64,000 nucleotides of DNA from a virus. Shown piece after piece: positions 1-7,192 of this stretch. The position numbers and the translations under genes were made by a program. The stretch is taken from positions 1 to 64,000 of the IMG/VR virus record IMGVR_UViG_3300009152_000004; one strand, given 5' to 3'. How positions within the stretch are numbered: the first letter of the stretch is position 1; the number at the start of each line of letters is the position of its first letter. A model generated the notes under the pieces. It was given only the letters and a program-made list of their open reading frames with translations. It had not been told where the DNA came from and ran no database searches.

Positions 1-1
1 C

Positions 2-217
2 GACTCGACGTCCATACTGCAAAAGTGCACCCTGCAACACAAAACTCACCCATGCGGCTGCGACGGTAATGGGTATAACGCCACTATTACGTCCGGTATT
101 TCCCTGCAACACGCTTGGTGGAGATTCACCCAGAAATCCAACGGGGTGCGTGTGCGTTATGTCTCCGATGAACCCGAAGAGGAATATGCAAAATGGCTCA
201 CTCCGTCGAAGAAATAA
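2..217 (+). CDS. C-terminal part of a small array protein, cut by window edge
   Basis: An open frame enters from the left edge and stops at TAA 215-217. The end resembles the C-terminal helix of the paralog array that follows (SLQHAWWRF, compare TLQHAF in the member at 62672). It also has a CGC-DGNGY turn. The next gene starts inside it at 193, the same overlap style as the rest of the array. If the window is circular, the frame joins in phase to the ATG at 63969 and gives an 82-residue protein. Function unknown. Confidence 0.6.
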   Translation, partial: DSTSILQKCTLQHKTHPCGCDGNGYNATITSGISLQHAWWRFTQKSNGVRVRYVSDEPEEEYAKWLTPSKK

Positions 218-405
218 AAGCGTTGTGTAAAGTAATGAACATCGAGATTTTTCGTGCGGGGGGTAGTCCCGGTAAAACATACGTTATCGGGTTATTCCAA
301 GATGCTTCTGCGCACAACCGCCTCGGTTCGGGCTCGGGCAAAAACTATGACGAAGCGCTTGTCGATGCATGGGGTGAATTTTTACGGGTGCATGGCCGCA
401 TATGA
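193..405 (+). CDS. Small paralog of the EEIxALxKLxG array (70 aa)
   Basis: Array member: N-terminal helix VEEIKALCKVMNI, a glycine/serine-rich variable middle, and a C-terminal helix DEALVDAWGEF. The start is ATG 193 inside the previous frame; the stop overlaps the next ATG at 402. Cytoplasmic, no signal or membrane segment. The helix-strand-helix layout recalls small phage alpha-beta sandwich proteins, but I cannot assign a named family or function. Confidence 0.75.
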   Translation: MAHSVEEIKALCKVMNIEIFRAGGSPGKTYVIGLFQDASAHNRLGSGSGKNYDEALVDAWGEFLRVHGRI

Positions 406-668
406 CCCACACCTGTGAAGAGATAGAAGCCCTCGTGCGGCTGATGGGGTTTGGTTTGATGCACCGTGCTGGAGAGACCAACATGCATCATGCTGGAGAG
501 ACCAACATGCATCATGTCTATATAACCACGCCCATAACACTGGCTGGTTGGGCGCACACGGTAGACACAACTATCATCGTAGCCGAAAACCACGGCACCA
601 GAGAACGAGCCTACGATGTAGCGTGGAAGAAATTACAGCAGTATCTGCGAGATAACCCAGCACCATGA
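402..668 (+). CDS. Small paralog of the array with internal 24-bp duplication (88 aa)
   Basis: Array member with helix CEEIEALVRLMGF and a C-terminal helix RERAYDVAWKKL. The variable middle contains AGETNMHH twice in a row, encoded by an exact 24-bp tandem duplication (468-515), so this copy has been lengthened recently by slippage or unequal exchange. Its start overlaps the previous stop by 4 bp and its stop overlaps the next ATG at 665. Function unknown. Confidence 0.75.
   Translation: MTHTCEEIEALVRLMGFGLMHRAGETNMHHAGETNMHHVYITTPITLAGWAHTVDTTIIVAENHGTRERAYDVAWKKLQQYLRDNPAP
468..515 (+). repeat. Two exact tandem 24-bp units inside a paralog gene
   Basis: Units at 468-491 and 492-515 both begin GCTGGAGAGACC and end CATGCATCAT. 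The unit is a multiple of three, so the frame is kept and eight residues (AGETNMHH) are added to the variable part of the protein. Confidence 0.95.
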
Positions 669-901
669 CCGAAAAAGAACTCCAGAACTACACCGAAGAA
701 GAGGCAAAAGCATTGTTGTTGGTGATGGGGTGTCGGCTGAAGGAACATCCAAAGCACGTCAAAGAGCCCGATATTTATTACCTGTATGGGGCGTACAGCG
801 ATGAAATATTCAACCGTGGGTACTCAGACGGTATGTGGGCCGACACATATAAAGACCTATTGCAGGATGTGCTGCGCGAGTTGGATGGGACAAATGACTA
901 A
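665..901 (+). CDS. Small paralog of the array (78 aa)
   Basis: Array member. The helix TEEEAKALLLVMGCRL matches the family head; the middle is tyrosine-rich (DIYYLYGAY) and the tail TYKDLLQDVLREL forms the last helix. Overlaps its neighbours at both ends (ATGA-type junction at 665, next start at 894). Function unknown. Confidence 0.75.
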   Translation: MTEKELQNYTEEEAKALLLVMGCRLKEHPKHVKEPDIYYLYGAYSDEIFNRGYSDGMWADTYKDLLQDVLRELDGTND

Positions 902-1190
902 ACTAACTACAAAAGAAATCGAAGCGTTGTTTGCCCTGCATGGGGTTAAGCTGCAAGATGAAACAAAACGCGGGCAAAGGATCAGGCAGTTTGACCATGA
1001 CAGAGAAGAGATGGCAGATGGGCGCGTGTGGGCTTGGTGGTATACGGGGGAAAAGTTACCGGCGGAGTTCAAATCGGCGATTGATGTAACAAGCCCGGAC
1101 ATGCCGCCCTTCACCCCGTATGATGAACAGGTCGCGGAGTTGTGGGAGTGGTATAACCGCACGAAGCAGTGGGAGAAGCGCTATGTCTGA
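894..1190 (+). CDS. Small paralog of the array (98 aa)
   Basis: Array member starting at ATG 894, which overlaps the TAA of the previous gene. Head TTKEIEALFALHGVKL; middle with VWAWWYTGEKL; C-terminal helix EQVAELWEWYNRT. One of the longer copies. A further upstream ATG in the same frame would lie inside the previous gene and is less likely. Function unknown. Confidence 0.72.
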   Translation: MTKLTTKEIEALFALHGVKLQDETKRGQRIRQFDHDREEMADGRVWAWWYTGEKLPAEFKSAIDVTSPDMPPFTPYDEQVAELWEWYNRTKQWEKRYV

Positions 1191-1392
1191 CGACGAAATC
1201 CGGGCGTTGTGCAAGCTGATGGGGGTGAAGATCGAAGAAGATGCCCATGATACCCCCGAAGTAAACCTACACCACTCTCCCGATGGGATTTTAGACCCCG
1301 GCACATGCGGCGGTCTTACCAACGGAAAAACGCTACGCATTGCGTGGCTGCGTTACTTGTGGAAACTGGGAGACCCTGATGGAAAAGAGTGA
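1183..1392 (+). CDS. Small paralog of the array (69 aa)
   Basis: Array member with a near-consensus head, DDEIRALCKLMGVKIE, and tail TLRIAWLRYLW. The middle is Pro/Gly/His-rich. ATG 1183 overlaps the previous TGA and the stop overlaps the next ATG (1379). Function unknown. Confidence 0.75.
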   Translation: MSDDEIRALCKLMGVKIEEDAHDTPEVNLHHSPDGILDPGTCGGLTNGKTLRIAWLRYLWKLGDPDGKE

Positions 1393-1594
1393 GGGAGTAG
1401 AACTGACTGAAAAAGAGGCGGAGGCGTTGCTAAAGCTGATGGGTTGGGGGGTTGAGGCAAAAGAACTATGGAGAGCAAACTCGGCGTACTACAACTTTCG
1501 GGCGGTGCGTTCTAGTTCTGATGGTGGCGTCCATTATGCGCCGGGTGATACATATCTTGAAATGCTGAAAGCGGTGATGAAACGTGAAGACTGA
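1379..1594 (+). CDS. Small paralog of the array (71 aa)
   Basis: Array member: LTEKEAEALLKLMGWGVE head, a middle with YYNFRAV, and tail DTYLEMLKAVMK. ATG 1379 lies inside the end of the previous gene, and this gene ends inside the start of the next. Function unknown. Confidence 0.75.
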   Translation: MEKSEGVELTEKEAEALLKLMGWGVEAKELWRANSAYYNFRAVRSSSDGGVHYAPGDTYLEMLKAVMKRED

Positions 1595-1856
1595 ACTGAG
1601 CACAGAAGAAATCGAAGCCCTGTGCAAGCTGGAGGGCATACACATTGAGAACGGGGCACCGGATGCGAAGGGGACTGTAGACCACACATGGAAACAAGTA
1701 ACACCTGACGGGAAGGTTTGGTTATGGAAGTGGAACGCTCGTTCTGGGTGGGACATAGTTGGGCAGGGCAGAGCAGATGTTAATAAAAGCTATAACATTC
1801 AGATACAAACGGCGTGGAAAGATTATAATGAACGTATCAAACGCGGTAAAGTTTAA
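1584..1856 (+). CDS. Small paralog of the array, last of the left block (90 aa)
   Basis: Array member: LSTEEIEALCKLEGIHIE head, tryptophan-rich middle (KVWLWKWNARSGWD) and tail IQIQTAWKDYNERIK. It ends the left block; a 60-bp gap with a weak promoter-like site separates it from the GIY-YIG gene. Function unknown. Confidence 0.75.
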   Translation: MKTELSTEEIEALCKLEGIHIENGAPDAKGTVDHTWKQVTPDGKVWLWKWNARSGWDIVGQGRADVNKSYNIQIQTAWKDYNERIKRGKV

Positions 1857-1862
1857 TAGGCG

Positions 1863-1891
1863 TTGCGGGGTATCTGTGTTTGTGATATTCT
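1863..1891 (+). promoter_or_regulatory. Weak sigma70-like promoter before the GIY-YIG gene
   Basis: TTGCGG, a 17-bp spacer, then TATTCT, followed about 27 bp later by the GIY-YIG start. Only moderate agreement with consensus, so this may be chance; a self-contained endonuclease unit would fit it. Confidence 0.3.
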
Positions 1892-1917
1892 TGTGGTGGT
1901 TACCATAAGGAAGCGGC

Positions 1918-2574
1918 ATGATCGGCATATACGCAATAACCCACAACAAATCTGGAAAGCAGTACATCGGGCAGTCGGTGGATATAAAAGCCCGCTGGCA
2001 AGAACATCGAAGAATGCTCGCGCTGGGGTCGCACCATAACCCTAAACTGCAGGCACATTGGAATAAATACGGGCCGGGGGCCTTCAAATTTCACACCCTC
2101 ATTGAGTGTCAAAAAACCGAATTAAACGCGCTTGAACAGAAGTATCTGGATTTAGAACCATGGTTCAACGTGGCGAAGTGCGCTACTGCACCTACGCGGG
2201 GTAGAAAGATGCCCCCGGGGTTTGGCCAAAAACTATCACAAATATTAAAAGGTAAAAAACGCACGCCCGAGCAACGCCAACGAATGTCACAAAACCGAAT
2301 AGGAATTGTGTTTACCCCCGAACACCGGGCGGCGCTCCGCAAAGCAAACTTAGGAACAACAAGACCGGCTAACCGCCGCCAAGTAAAGTGTATGGAAACG
2401 GAAGAAATATTCCCCATGCTGAAAGCAGTGGTCCACAAATACGGAGGGCGACTATCGCACTTATCAACGCATTTATCTGGATGTGAAACAAGAAAACATT
2501 TTCGTGGGTTGCATTTTGTGTATGTAAACGTATCAAAAACTTGGAAACCAAGAGGAAAAAGGAGAATCAAATGA
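1918..2574 (+). CDS. GIY-YIG homing-type endonuclease
   Basis: The first 30 residues carry the catalytic fold signature: GIYAI then KQYIGQSVDIKARWQEH (GIY...YIG with the following arginine). The C-terminal half has repeated DNA-binding modules of the NUMOD3 kind (RTPEQRQRMS, FTPEHRAALRKAN). Such free-standing nucleases cut DNA at a specific site and spread between phages. 218 aa; its stop overlaps the ATG of the next gene by 4 bp, and it lies between the paralog array and the conserved genes, as expected of an inserted mobile gene. Confidence 0.88.
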   Translation: MIGIYAITHNKSGKQYIGQSVDIKARWQEHRRMLALGSHHNPKLQAHWNKYGPGAFKFHTLIECQKTELNALEQKYLDLEPWFNVAKCATAPTRGRKMPPGFGQKLSQILKGKKRTPEQRQRMSQNRIGIVFTPEHRAALRKANLGTTRPANRRQVKCMETEEIFPMLKAVVHKYGGRLSHLSTHLSGCETRKHFRGLHFVYVNVSKTWKPRGKRRIK

Positions 2575-3473
2575 GTATAGTAAACAGTGGCGTGCTGGTT
2601 GACTTAAATATGTCCGTTTGGACCGGGAAAAAACAAGACCGCAAAGTAAGCGCCGAGGTAGATATCAATAAACAGACCCGCACTAAAGCAGGCTCGTATA
2701 ATAAAAACCTGTTCGCGGGCACCGACAAGCTGGAGAAAGTCACATCCGTTGCCAGCAAAATCCGCAACTGGCACGTAACCCAAACCCTACCATGGTCCGA
2801 CAACGGCACCCGGCTCCTGCCGATGGGCAACTTCTTCGAATACAAGCATCAACTGGCCCAATTCGAAACCGAGTTCAACCAAGCCGTGCAGGACTTCATT
2901 GCGGACTACTCAAGCCTTATCGCTGCGGCGGCGTTCCAGATCGGGGCGCTGTTCAACCGTGACGACTACCCCACCGAAGACCGGCTGGCGTCCAAGTTCA
3001 GTATCCGATATAGCTTCAACCCCGTACCCCTTGCGGGCGATTTCCGTGTGGACACCGATGCCGAGACCCAAGCTGAATTGAAAGAGCAGTATGAGAAACA
3101 GTATCAGCAAAAAGTTGCAGAAAGCACCCGTGATCTGTGGGATCGCCTGCATGAGTACCTGACCACATTCGCGGATCGCTTGCACAAGATGGACAACCCG
3201 CCGGAACCCGACGCCCCTACCGGCACAGACACCCAAACCGAACCCAAAGTGCGCAAGGTACCGTTTCGTGAAGCCCACATCAACAATGGGGTTGAGTTGT
3301 GCGAACTGCTGACCAAGCTGAATGTGACCGGTGACCCTGAATTGGAGGAAGCACGGCGTGATCTGGAGCGTGCGTTGTTGGGGGTGTCGGTCAAAGAGGT
3401 TCGGGACAGCGAGGGCACGCGTAAGGAAGTCAAAGCGCGAGTGCAGGACATATTGGGTAAATTTAACTGGTAG
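2571..3473 (+). CDS. DUF3150-like conserved phage protein (300 aa)
   Basis: ATG 2571 with GGAGAATCAA upstream. The N-terminus (LVDLNMSVWTGKKQDRK) resembles the start of DUF3150 proteins of phages and mobile elements, where LNVSIWSARK is typical; I make this link from memory. The middle is largely helical with a charged stretch (about residues 175-215), then a proline-rich linker (PPEPDAPTGTDTQTEP) and another helical tail. No catalytic motif seen. Heads a run of tightly overlapping early genes. Confidence 0.6.
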   Translation: MSIVNSGVLVDLNMSVWTGKKQDRKVSAEVDINKQTRTKAGSYNKNLFAGTDKLEKVTSVASKIRNWHVTQTLPWSDNGTRLLPMGNFFEYKHQLAQFETEFNQAVQDFIADYSSLIAAAAFQIGALFNRDDYPTEDRLASKFSIRYSFNPVPLAGDFRVDTDAETQAELKEQYEKQYQQKVAESTRDLWDRLHEYLTTFADRLHKMDNPPEPDAPTGTDTQTEPKVRKVPFREAHINNGVELCELLTKLNVTGDPELEEARRDLERALLGVSVKEVRDSEGTRKEVKARVQDILGKFNW

Positions 3474-3483
3474 GAGAGAAAAA

Positions 3484-3711
3484 ATGACCACAAGACTGGA
3501 CCCGGTTCGACAACCGGATGGAACTTACTTACAAAAAGAAGTGTCAAGGGAGTTACCTGTTAAGGTTAGCGACAGTGGTAGCAGGAAGTTAGTGGTTACG
3601 GTGCGTAGCGACGGGGCGCTGCTGATCCGTGCTAAAGGTTTAAAACGCGAAGTCTATTGGAAACTGGACGCCCTGTACGAGAAGGGCCTTAAAGAAGGGA
3701 GATCGATATGA
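3484..3711 (+). CDS. Small protein of unknown function (75 aa)
   Basis: ATG 3484 preceded by AGGAGAGAAAAA. Mixed strand/helix protein with a central beta segment (RKLVVTVRSDGALLIRAKG) and a basic C-terminal half (KREVYWKL). No family recognised. Overlaps the next gene by 4 bp, so translationally coupled. Confidence 0.7.
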   Translation: MTTRLDPVRQPDGTYLQKEVSRELPVKVSDSGSRKLVVTVRSDGALLIRAKGLKREVYWKLDALYEKGLKEGRSI

Positions 3712-3956
3712 GTGACGATATAAAGGCGGTTTATACAATCGAAAAAGATGTGCCGGTGCCGGTGCTGCAAAAACGGCAAGCCGCCGAGAACCCACCGCTG
3801 CTGTCTACAATAAAAGAGATGGAGATTGGCGACAGTATTTATTTGGCGAGTATGAGCGTCAAAAGCGCCACTGGCTTCGCGCTGCGTGGATTAGGAAAAG
3901 GTTGCTATGTCATCCGCAAAGAACGCGAGGGATACCGCATATGGAGGACGAAATGA
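3708..3956 (+). CDS. Small protein of unknown function (82 aa)
   Basis: ATGA overlap with the previous gene. Contains IGDSIYLASMSVKSATGFALRGLGKG and an aromatic/basic end (REGYRIWRTK). The GDSI-x-VP type region recalls small phage proteins with a beta-rich nucleic-acid-binding look, but I cannot name it. Next gene begins inside its stop. Confidence 0.65.
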   Translation: MSDDIKAVYTIEKDVPVPVLQKRQAAENPPLLSTIKEMEIGDSIYLASMSVKSATGFALRGLGKGCYVIRKEREGYRIWRTK

Positions 3957-4288
3957 GCAATGAACTGCTGAGAGAGGCGCGACGCGCCTTACAGAACCAC
4001 GCTGACGCAGTTACATACGACAGTGTTGAAGATGAAGTTGGACGCCGAGTATGCTGTGGGGTTACAAGTTACAAGCCCCACGAAAATGACTGTGAAATTA
4101 CCACGACAATAGCCCGAATCGACGCGCACCTTGCCAGCGGCGGGTGGATTGAGTGTAGTGAGTCCGGAGCAAAGCGCAACGCCGCCATGATTCCTTACGA
4201 AAACCTAGATATGCACTTATGCACTGAACGCAACGGGAAATGGTATGCACGGCAACCCCTCCCCTCACTGCCGAAGGAGACGAAATGA
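3953..4288 (+). CDS. Protein of unknown function (111 aa)
   Basis: ATG 3953 overlaps the previous TGA. Helical N-terminus (LLREARRALQNHAD), paired cysteines (RRVCCG, NDCEI, WIECSES, LCTERNGKWY) and a C-terminal ARQPLPSLPKETK tail. The tail 'WYARQPLP' type end is common in phage and prophage small proteins. Function unknown; lies in an overlapping early operon. Confidence 0.62.
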   Translation: MSNELLREARRALQNHADAVTYDSVEDEVGRRVCCGVTSYKPHENDCEITTTIARIDAHLASGGWIECSESGAKRNAAMIPYENLDMHLCTERNGKWYARQPLPSLPKETK

Positions 4289-4908
4289 GTTTCTGTAATT
4301 ATTGTGGCAATAGGGGTGCTAATTTTGAGCATTGCAAATCCAAGCTGGAGGCAGTAGCTAAGTGCGAATATAAGGAAAACGAAATGACCGACACCAAGCC
4401 GACGCTGGACGAGCAGATTAAGCATCAACAAAACACGGTAAAGATTATCGAAGATTTTGATGACAAAGAATCTTTGCCCAAAGAACAAGCCATCCTCGCC
4501 AGCCTTGAAGAACTCAAGCGCATCCATGAGGCGGAAATGCCGGAGCCGGTGGCGTGGATACTCTCTTACAAAGGGCTGCTGCCTGTGCATTTGTCGATAA
4601 ATGGTGGATGGAAGGTCGATGTGGTTTTGACTAATCCGTCCCGCAAGGAGGCCGATCACAAGGCAGCAGAGCAAAACGTAAGCGACTTAATGGCGGAAGT
4701 TGCTCAGACCGGCGCATTGCTTATGAAAGCCGAGCGCGAACGGGATGCGCTGATTGCCGAGAACGGAGGGCTGCGGAAGGATGCGGAGAGGTATCGGTGG
4801 CTGCGTGACAAAGTTGACCCAATCGCATATTACGAAATTGGCGTTTATCTTGGAGCAATGACCGGTATAGACGCAGCAATCGACAACGCAATCGCGGGGA
4901 GAAAGTGA
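4285..4908 (+). CDS. Ea22-like early protein with N-terminal zinc knuckle
   Basis: Starts at ATG 4285 (GAAGGAGACGAA upstream). Residues 4-17 hold a CxxC-type knuckle (CNYCGNRGANFEHC). The C-terminal third has a coiled-coil segment leading to ENGGLRKDAERYRWLRDK, the hallmark of Ea22-like phage early proteins. An internal ATG at about residue 34 (MTDTKPTLDEQ) could make a shorter form without the knuckle. Role unknown in this family; overlaps the next tiny gene by 3 bp. Confidence 0.62.
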   Translation: MSFCNYCGNRGANFEHCKSKLEAVAKCEYKENEMTDTKPTLDEQIKHQQNTVKIIEDFDDKESLPKEQAILASLEELKRIHEAEMPEPVAWILSYKGLLPVHLSINGGWKVDVVLTNPSRKEADHKAAEQNVSDLMAEVAQTGALLMKAERERDALIAENGGLRKDAERYRWLRDKVDPIAYYEIGVYLGAMTGIDAAIDNAIAGRK

Positions 4909-5036
4909 TGGAAGGAAGATGGATAGCTGCTGCATTTTCGTTTTTCTGTATAGCCGTTGCGGTTATTAACTCTGTAGATTCATACGGTAAGCATCAAGTC
5001 GAAATCGCCAAAATACAGCAGGAGAAATGCAAATGA
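4908..5036 (+). CDS. Tiny single-pass membrane protein (42 aa)
   Basis: ATG 4908 overlaps the previous TGA; TGA at 5034-5036 overlaps the next ATG (5033). One hydrophobic segment (IAAAFSFFCIAVAVI, about residues 6-20) followed by a short charged helix (KHQVEIAKIQQEK). The exact start/stop overlaps on both sides argue that it is expressed. Function unknown. Confidence 0.6.
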   Translation: MEGRWIAAAFSFFCIAVAVINSVDSYGKHQVEIAKIQQEKCK

Positions 5037-5389
5037 CCGCCGCAAAACTGAAAGAACTGGTAGCGAAGGCGACGGAAGGGCCATGGGTTGAATCCGGTGG
5101 TAACGTAAAAACGAAAGCGCATTTTTCCAAGTGGGGTAAGTCATACCTCGAAGAAGGAATGGTTAGCAAATTGGTATGTGTGCAACCACACGATGCCGAG
5201 CTAATCGCCTACCTCCGCAACCACTGCTCAGACTTCATCCGGCTGATGGAGGCGGCGGAAGAAGCTGCCATTGCGCTAAACATGGGATTAGGTCAGCAAG
5301 AAGCAAAATACGAGCAGGCGGTAACGCAAGCAGTCAAGTCCAGAGACATGCTTACGGAAGCCCTCGCCGCGTTCAAGGAGAAATCGTGA
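5033..5389 (+). CDS. Conserved phage protein of unknown function (118 aa)
   Basis: Begins MTAAKLKELVAKATEGPWV, then a strand region and the helix HDAELIAYLRNHCSDFIRL, a pattern common in phage/prophage hypothetical proteins annotated only as ead/Ea22-like. GGAGAAATGC precedes ATG 5033; an alternative ATG lies two codons upstream at 5027. C-terminal 45 residues are helical. Cytoplasmic. Confidence 0.65.
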   Translation: MTAAKLKELVAKATEGPWVESGGNVKTKAHFSKWGKSYLEEGMVSKLVCVQPHDAELIAYLRNHCSDFIRLMEAAEEAAIALNMGLGQQEAKYEQAVTQAVKSRDMLTEALAAFKEKS

Positions 5390-5505
5390 GCATTTTCGGA
5401 TTTGTTGCGGGGCTGTTCACCCTATTGGTGTGGCTGGAGTACGACGGATCGCTCGTCGATGATCTGGCCCGGTGGTTGGAAAAGCATTTGAAAGTTAGTA
5501 AATGA
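5386..5505 (+). CDS. Tiny membrane protein with GTG start (39 aa)
   Basis: GTG 5386 overlaps the previous TGA. Hydrophobic N-terminus IFGFVAGLFTLLVWL followed by an amphipathic basic tail (DDLARWLEKHLKVSK). The stop overlaps the ATG of the VRR-NUC gene at 5502. Function unknown. Confidence 0.55.
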   Translation: MSIFGFVAGLFTLLVWLEYDGSLVDDLARWLEKHLKVSK

Positions 5506-5801
5506 CACCTGAAGCCAAGGTCAAGAAAAAAGTTGTTGACATACTGAAGAAACACGGGGCATACTATTTTTTCCCGGTGGCATCAGGTTACGCCCGCGCT
5601 GGTATCCCAGACATCATCGTATGTATTGGTGGTAGGTTTATAGCTATTGAATGCAAGGCTGGTAATGGGAAGACGACCGCGTTGCAGGATAAGGAGATAG
5701 AGAAAATACACGCGGCGGGTGGTGTGGCGTTCGTTGTTAATGAGACAAATATCGATCTGGTGGATAGCTTGCTGTCCGGTGGTTACAAAGCCTTTTTCTG
5801 A
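5502..5801 (+). CDS. VRR-NUC domain nuclease
   Basis: 99 aa, all one VRR-NUC (PD-(D/E)XK type) domain: AGIPDIIVCIGGRFIAIECKAG carries the catalytic D and ExK, and TALQDKEIEKIHAAGG is the usual helix after the active site. Single-domain phage VRR-NUC proteins are thought to act on branched or replicating DNA. It closes an overlapping operon; a 136-bp gap follows, containing an AACCGC/GCGGTT inverted repeat but no T-run. Confidence 0.88.
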   Translation: MTPEAKVKKKVVDILKKHGAYYFFPVASGYARAGIPDIIVCIGGRFIAIECKAGNGKTTALQDKEIEKIHAAGGVAFVVNETNIDLVDSLLSGGYKAFF

Positions 5802-5937
5802 TTCCTAGCCCTCTCTCCAACCGCAAACACGGAGGCGGTTACCAGTTTGGCTGACATATACCCGAGGGCGTGCTGCTCATGATGGAGGGTAAAGCCAGAC
5901 ACCGTGTACCCCTTAATTAAACGACAGGAGAAGTAAA

Positions 5938-6288
5938 ATGAAAACCAAGAAACGTAAAACGACTAAAGCGCTGGTGGAAATGATGATTGAACAAGGTCTC
6001 AACAACAAAGAGATCACGGCGAAGCTGAAACACCGCAATACCAGTTACGCCTATGTAGCAGTTATCCGTTCCCAGTACCGTGCGCGTTTGGCGGAGGAGA
6101 CACAGAAAGTAATAAAAGACGCGCTCCAATTCGCGCCCAAGCAACCTGAAGTGCCCGAAGTACCTGAAGTACCTGAAGTACCGAGACCGGGGCAACTGAG
6201 CCACTGGGAGCCCGTCGTATTTACCCCGCAACCCCCGCAGAAAACAGGGTTCTTTGAGTCCATCAAGCGCTTCTTCCAGTTTGCGTAA
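5938..6288 (+). CDS. HTH-like protein with PEV repeat linker (116 aa)
   Basis: GACAGGAGAAGTAAA precedes the ATG. Residues 1-50 look like a helix-turn-helix (ALVEMMIEQGLNNKEITAKL, then a recognition-like helix with TSYAYVAVIRSQYRAR). Residues about 68-82 are a Pro-Glu-Val repeat linker from four 9-bp units, and the C-terminus ends in FFESIKRFFQF-like aromatic/basic residues. Possible regulator; no target visible. Confidence 0.6.
   Translation: MKTKKRKTTKALVEMMIEQGLNNKEITAKLKHRNTSYAYVAVIRSQYRARLAEETQKVIKDALQFAPKQPEVPEVPEVPEVPRPGQLSHWEPVVFTPQPPQKTGFFESIKRFFQFA
6145..6180 (+). repeat. Four 9-bp units encoding PEV
   Basis: Units CCTGAAGTG, CCCGAAGTA, CCTGAAGTA, CCTGAAGTA in frame inside the HTH-like gene; copy number could vary without breaking the frame. 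Confidence 0.9.
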
Positions 6289-6325
6289 CCCATACGGAGC
6301 TTCGGCCCCGGTTTTTGGAGGCGAC

Positions 6326-6418
6326 ATGCTTTTATTCATTGCGTTTGTTTTATGCCTGATGGAAGAACCGGGCTGGGCGGCGCTGTTTCTGTTTGTTTAC
6401 TGGTTGGTGGGCGATTAA
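6326..6418 (+). CDS. Tiny hydrophobic membrane peptide (30 aa)
   Basis: ATG 6326 with TTTTTGGAGGCGAC, a strong ribosome site, directly upstream. Two short hydrophobic stretches (LLFIAFVLCLM and AALFLFVYWLV) around EEPGW. The strong site and position between two genes support translation; function unknown. Confidence 0.5.
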   Translation: MLLFIAFVLCLMEEPGWAALFLFVYWLVGD

Positions 6419-6428
6419 AGGAGAAGTG

Positions 6429-6692
6429 ATGATCAAAAAAATCTGCAAGCACTGCAGGCAACCGATGGACCCGACAAACAACATGCATCATTGCAAGACT
6501 GCGCAACGGGTTATCTTCGGCGGTAACGACCGGGATTGGGACATCGTGTCCAGACCCAACTACACCATTGAGAATGCCCCTATCCCAACGCCTTCGTACG
6601 AACCCACACCCTCATATGACCCACCCGCAATTGAATCGGGCGGTGGGGACAGCGGCGGTGGTGGGGCCAGTGGTTCTTTTGGGAGTGATTGA
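6429..6692 (+). CDS. Small zinc-binding protein with Gly/Ser tail (87 aa)
   Basis: AAAGGAGAAGTG precedes ATG 6429. Residues 6-22 form a CxxC...HHC zinc site (CKHCRQPMDPTNNMHHC). The middle has two copies of a PTPSYEP-type motif and the C-terminal 20 residues are Gly/Ser low complexity (SGGGDSGGGGASGS). Gly-rich tails like this occur in many phage zinc-ribbon proteins of unknown role. Confidence 0.65.
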   Translation: MIKKICKHCRQPMDPTNNMHHCKTAQRVIFGGNDRDWDIVSRPNYTIENAPIPTPSYEPTPSYDPPAIESGGGDSGGGGASGSFGSD

Positions 6693-6693
6693 G

Positions 6694-6969
6694 ATGACAA
6701 AGCAATTCATGAAAGACGTAATGGAAACGCCACAAAAACCCCCTAAGCTGACGAGACATCAAGCTGCGGTTATCGGTGCCTATACCGGCGTACTCTGCGG
6801 CCCGGAGCGGGACATGCTGCACTACATCAGCCAGATCATGGGGCGTGACATCCACCCAATCGAACTGACCGTGAAGGAAATCGCATGGCAAGTAATGCAG
6901 AAAGCCAAGGAAGACTTTTTTGCGCTGGCGGCGAGGGATACAGATAAGGAGAATGGAGATGGTAACTGA
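6694..6969 (+). CDS. DUF7736-like conserved phage protein (91 aa)
   Basis: ATG 6694. The core LTRHQAAVIGAYTGVLCG followed by DMLHYISQIMGRDIHPIEL fits the conserved AYTGv...GRPvwThEl pattern of the small phage family I know as DUF7736 (from memory). Helical; overlaps the DUF3310 gene. Function unknown. Confidence 0.6.
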   Translation: MTKQFMKDVMETPQKPPKLTRHQAAVIGAYTGVLCGPERDMLHYISQIMGRDIHPIELTVKEIAWQVMQKAKEDFFALAARDTDKENGDGN

Positions 6970-7192
6970 AGAGAAAGCGCTGGACGTGCAAGTGGGTGGC
7001 GACCACTACAAGAAGTTTAAAATTCAGCCGGTGGAGTTCATCCACGCCAACAACCTCCCCTACATTGAGGGTGCTATAATCAAGTACGCCTGCCGGTGGC
7101 GCAACAAGAACGGGGTCCAAGACTTGAACAAAATCAAGCACTTCGTGGACCTTCTGATCGAACTTGAAGGAAGAAACACGCCGCCAAAATGA
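6959..7192 (+). CDS. DUF3310 family protein
   Basis: VGGDHYKKFKIQPVEFI, then GAIIKYACRWRNKNG and DLNKIKHFVDLLIE are the three blocks of DUF3310 (SaV-like), a very common phage family often described as nucleotide-kinase-like without proof. Start taken at ATG 6959 because the GGAG lies 7-8 bp upstream; ATG 6953 is too close. Overlaps the next gene by 4 bp. Confidence 0.85.
   Translation: MVTEEKALDVQVGGDHYKKFKIQPVEFIHANNLPYIEGAIIKYACRWRNKNGVQDLNKIKHFVDLLIELEGRNTPPK

Noticed and set aside
5802-5937. Inverted repeat AACCGC/GCGGTT after the VRR-NUC gene as a terminator
   Set aside because: No T-run follows and the loop is long; only mentioned with the gene.
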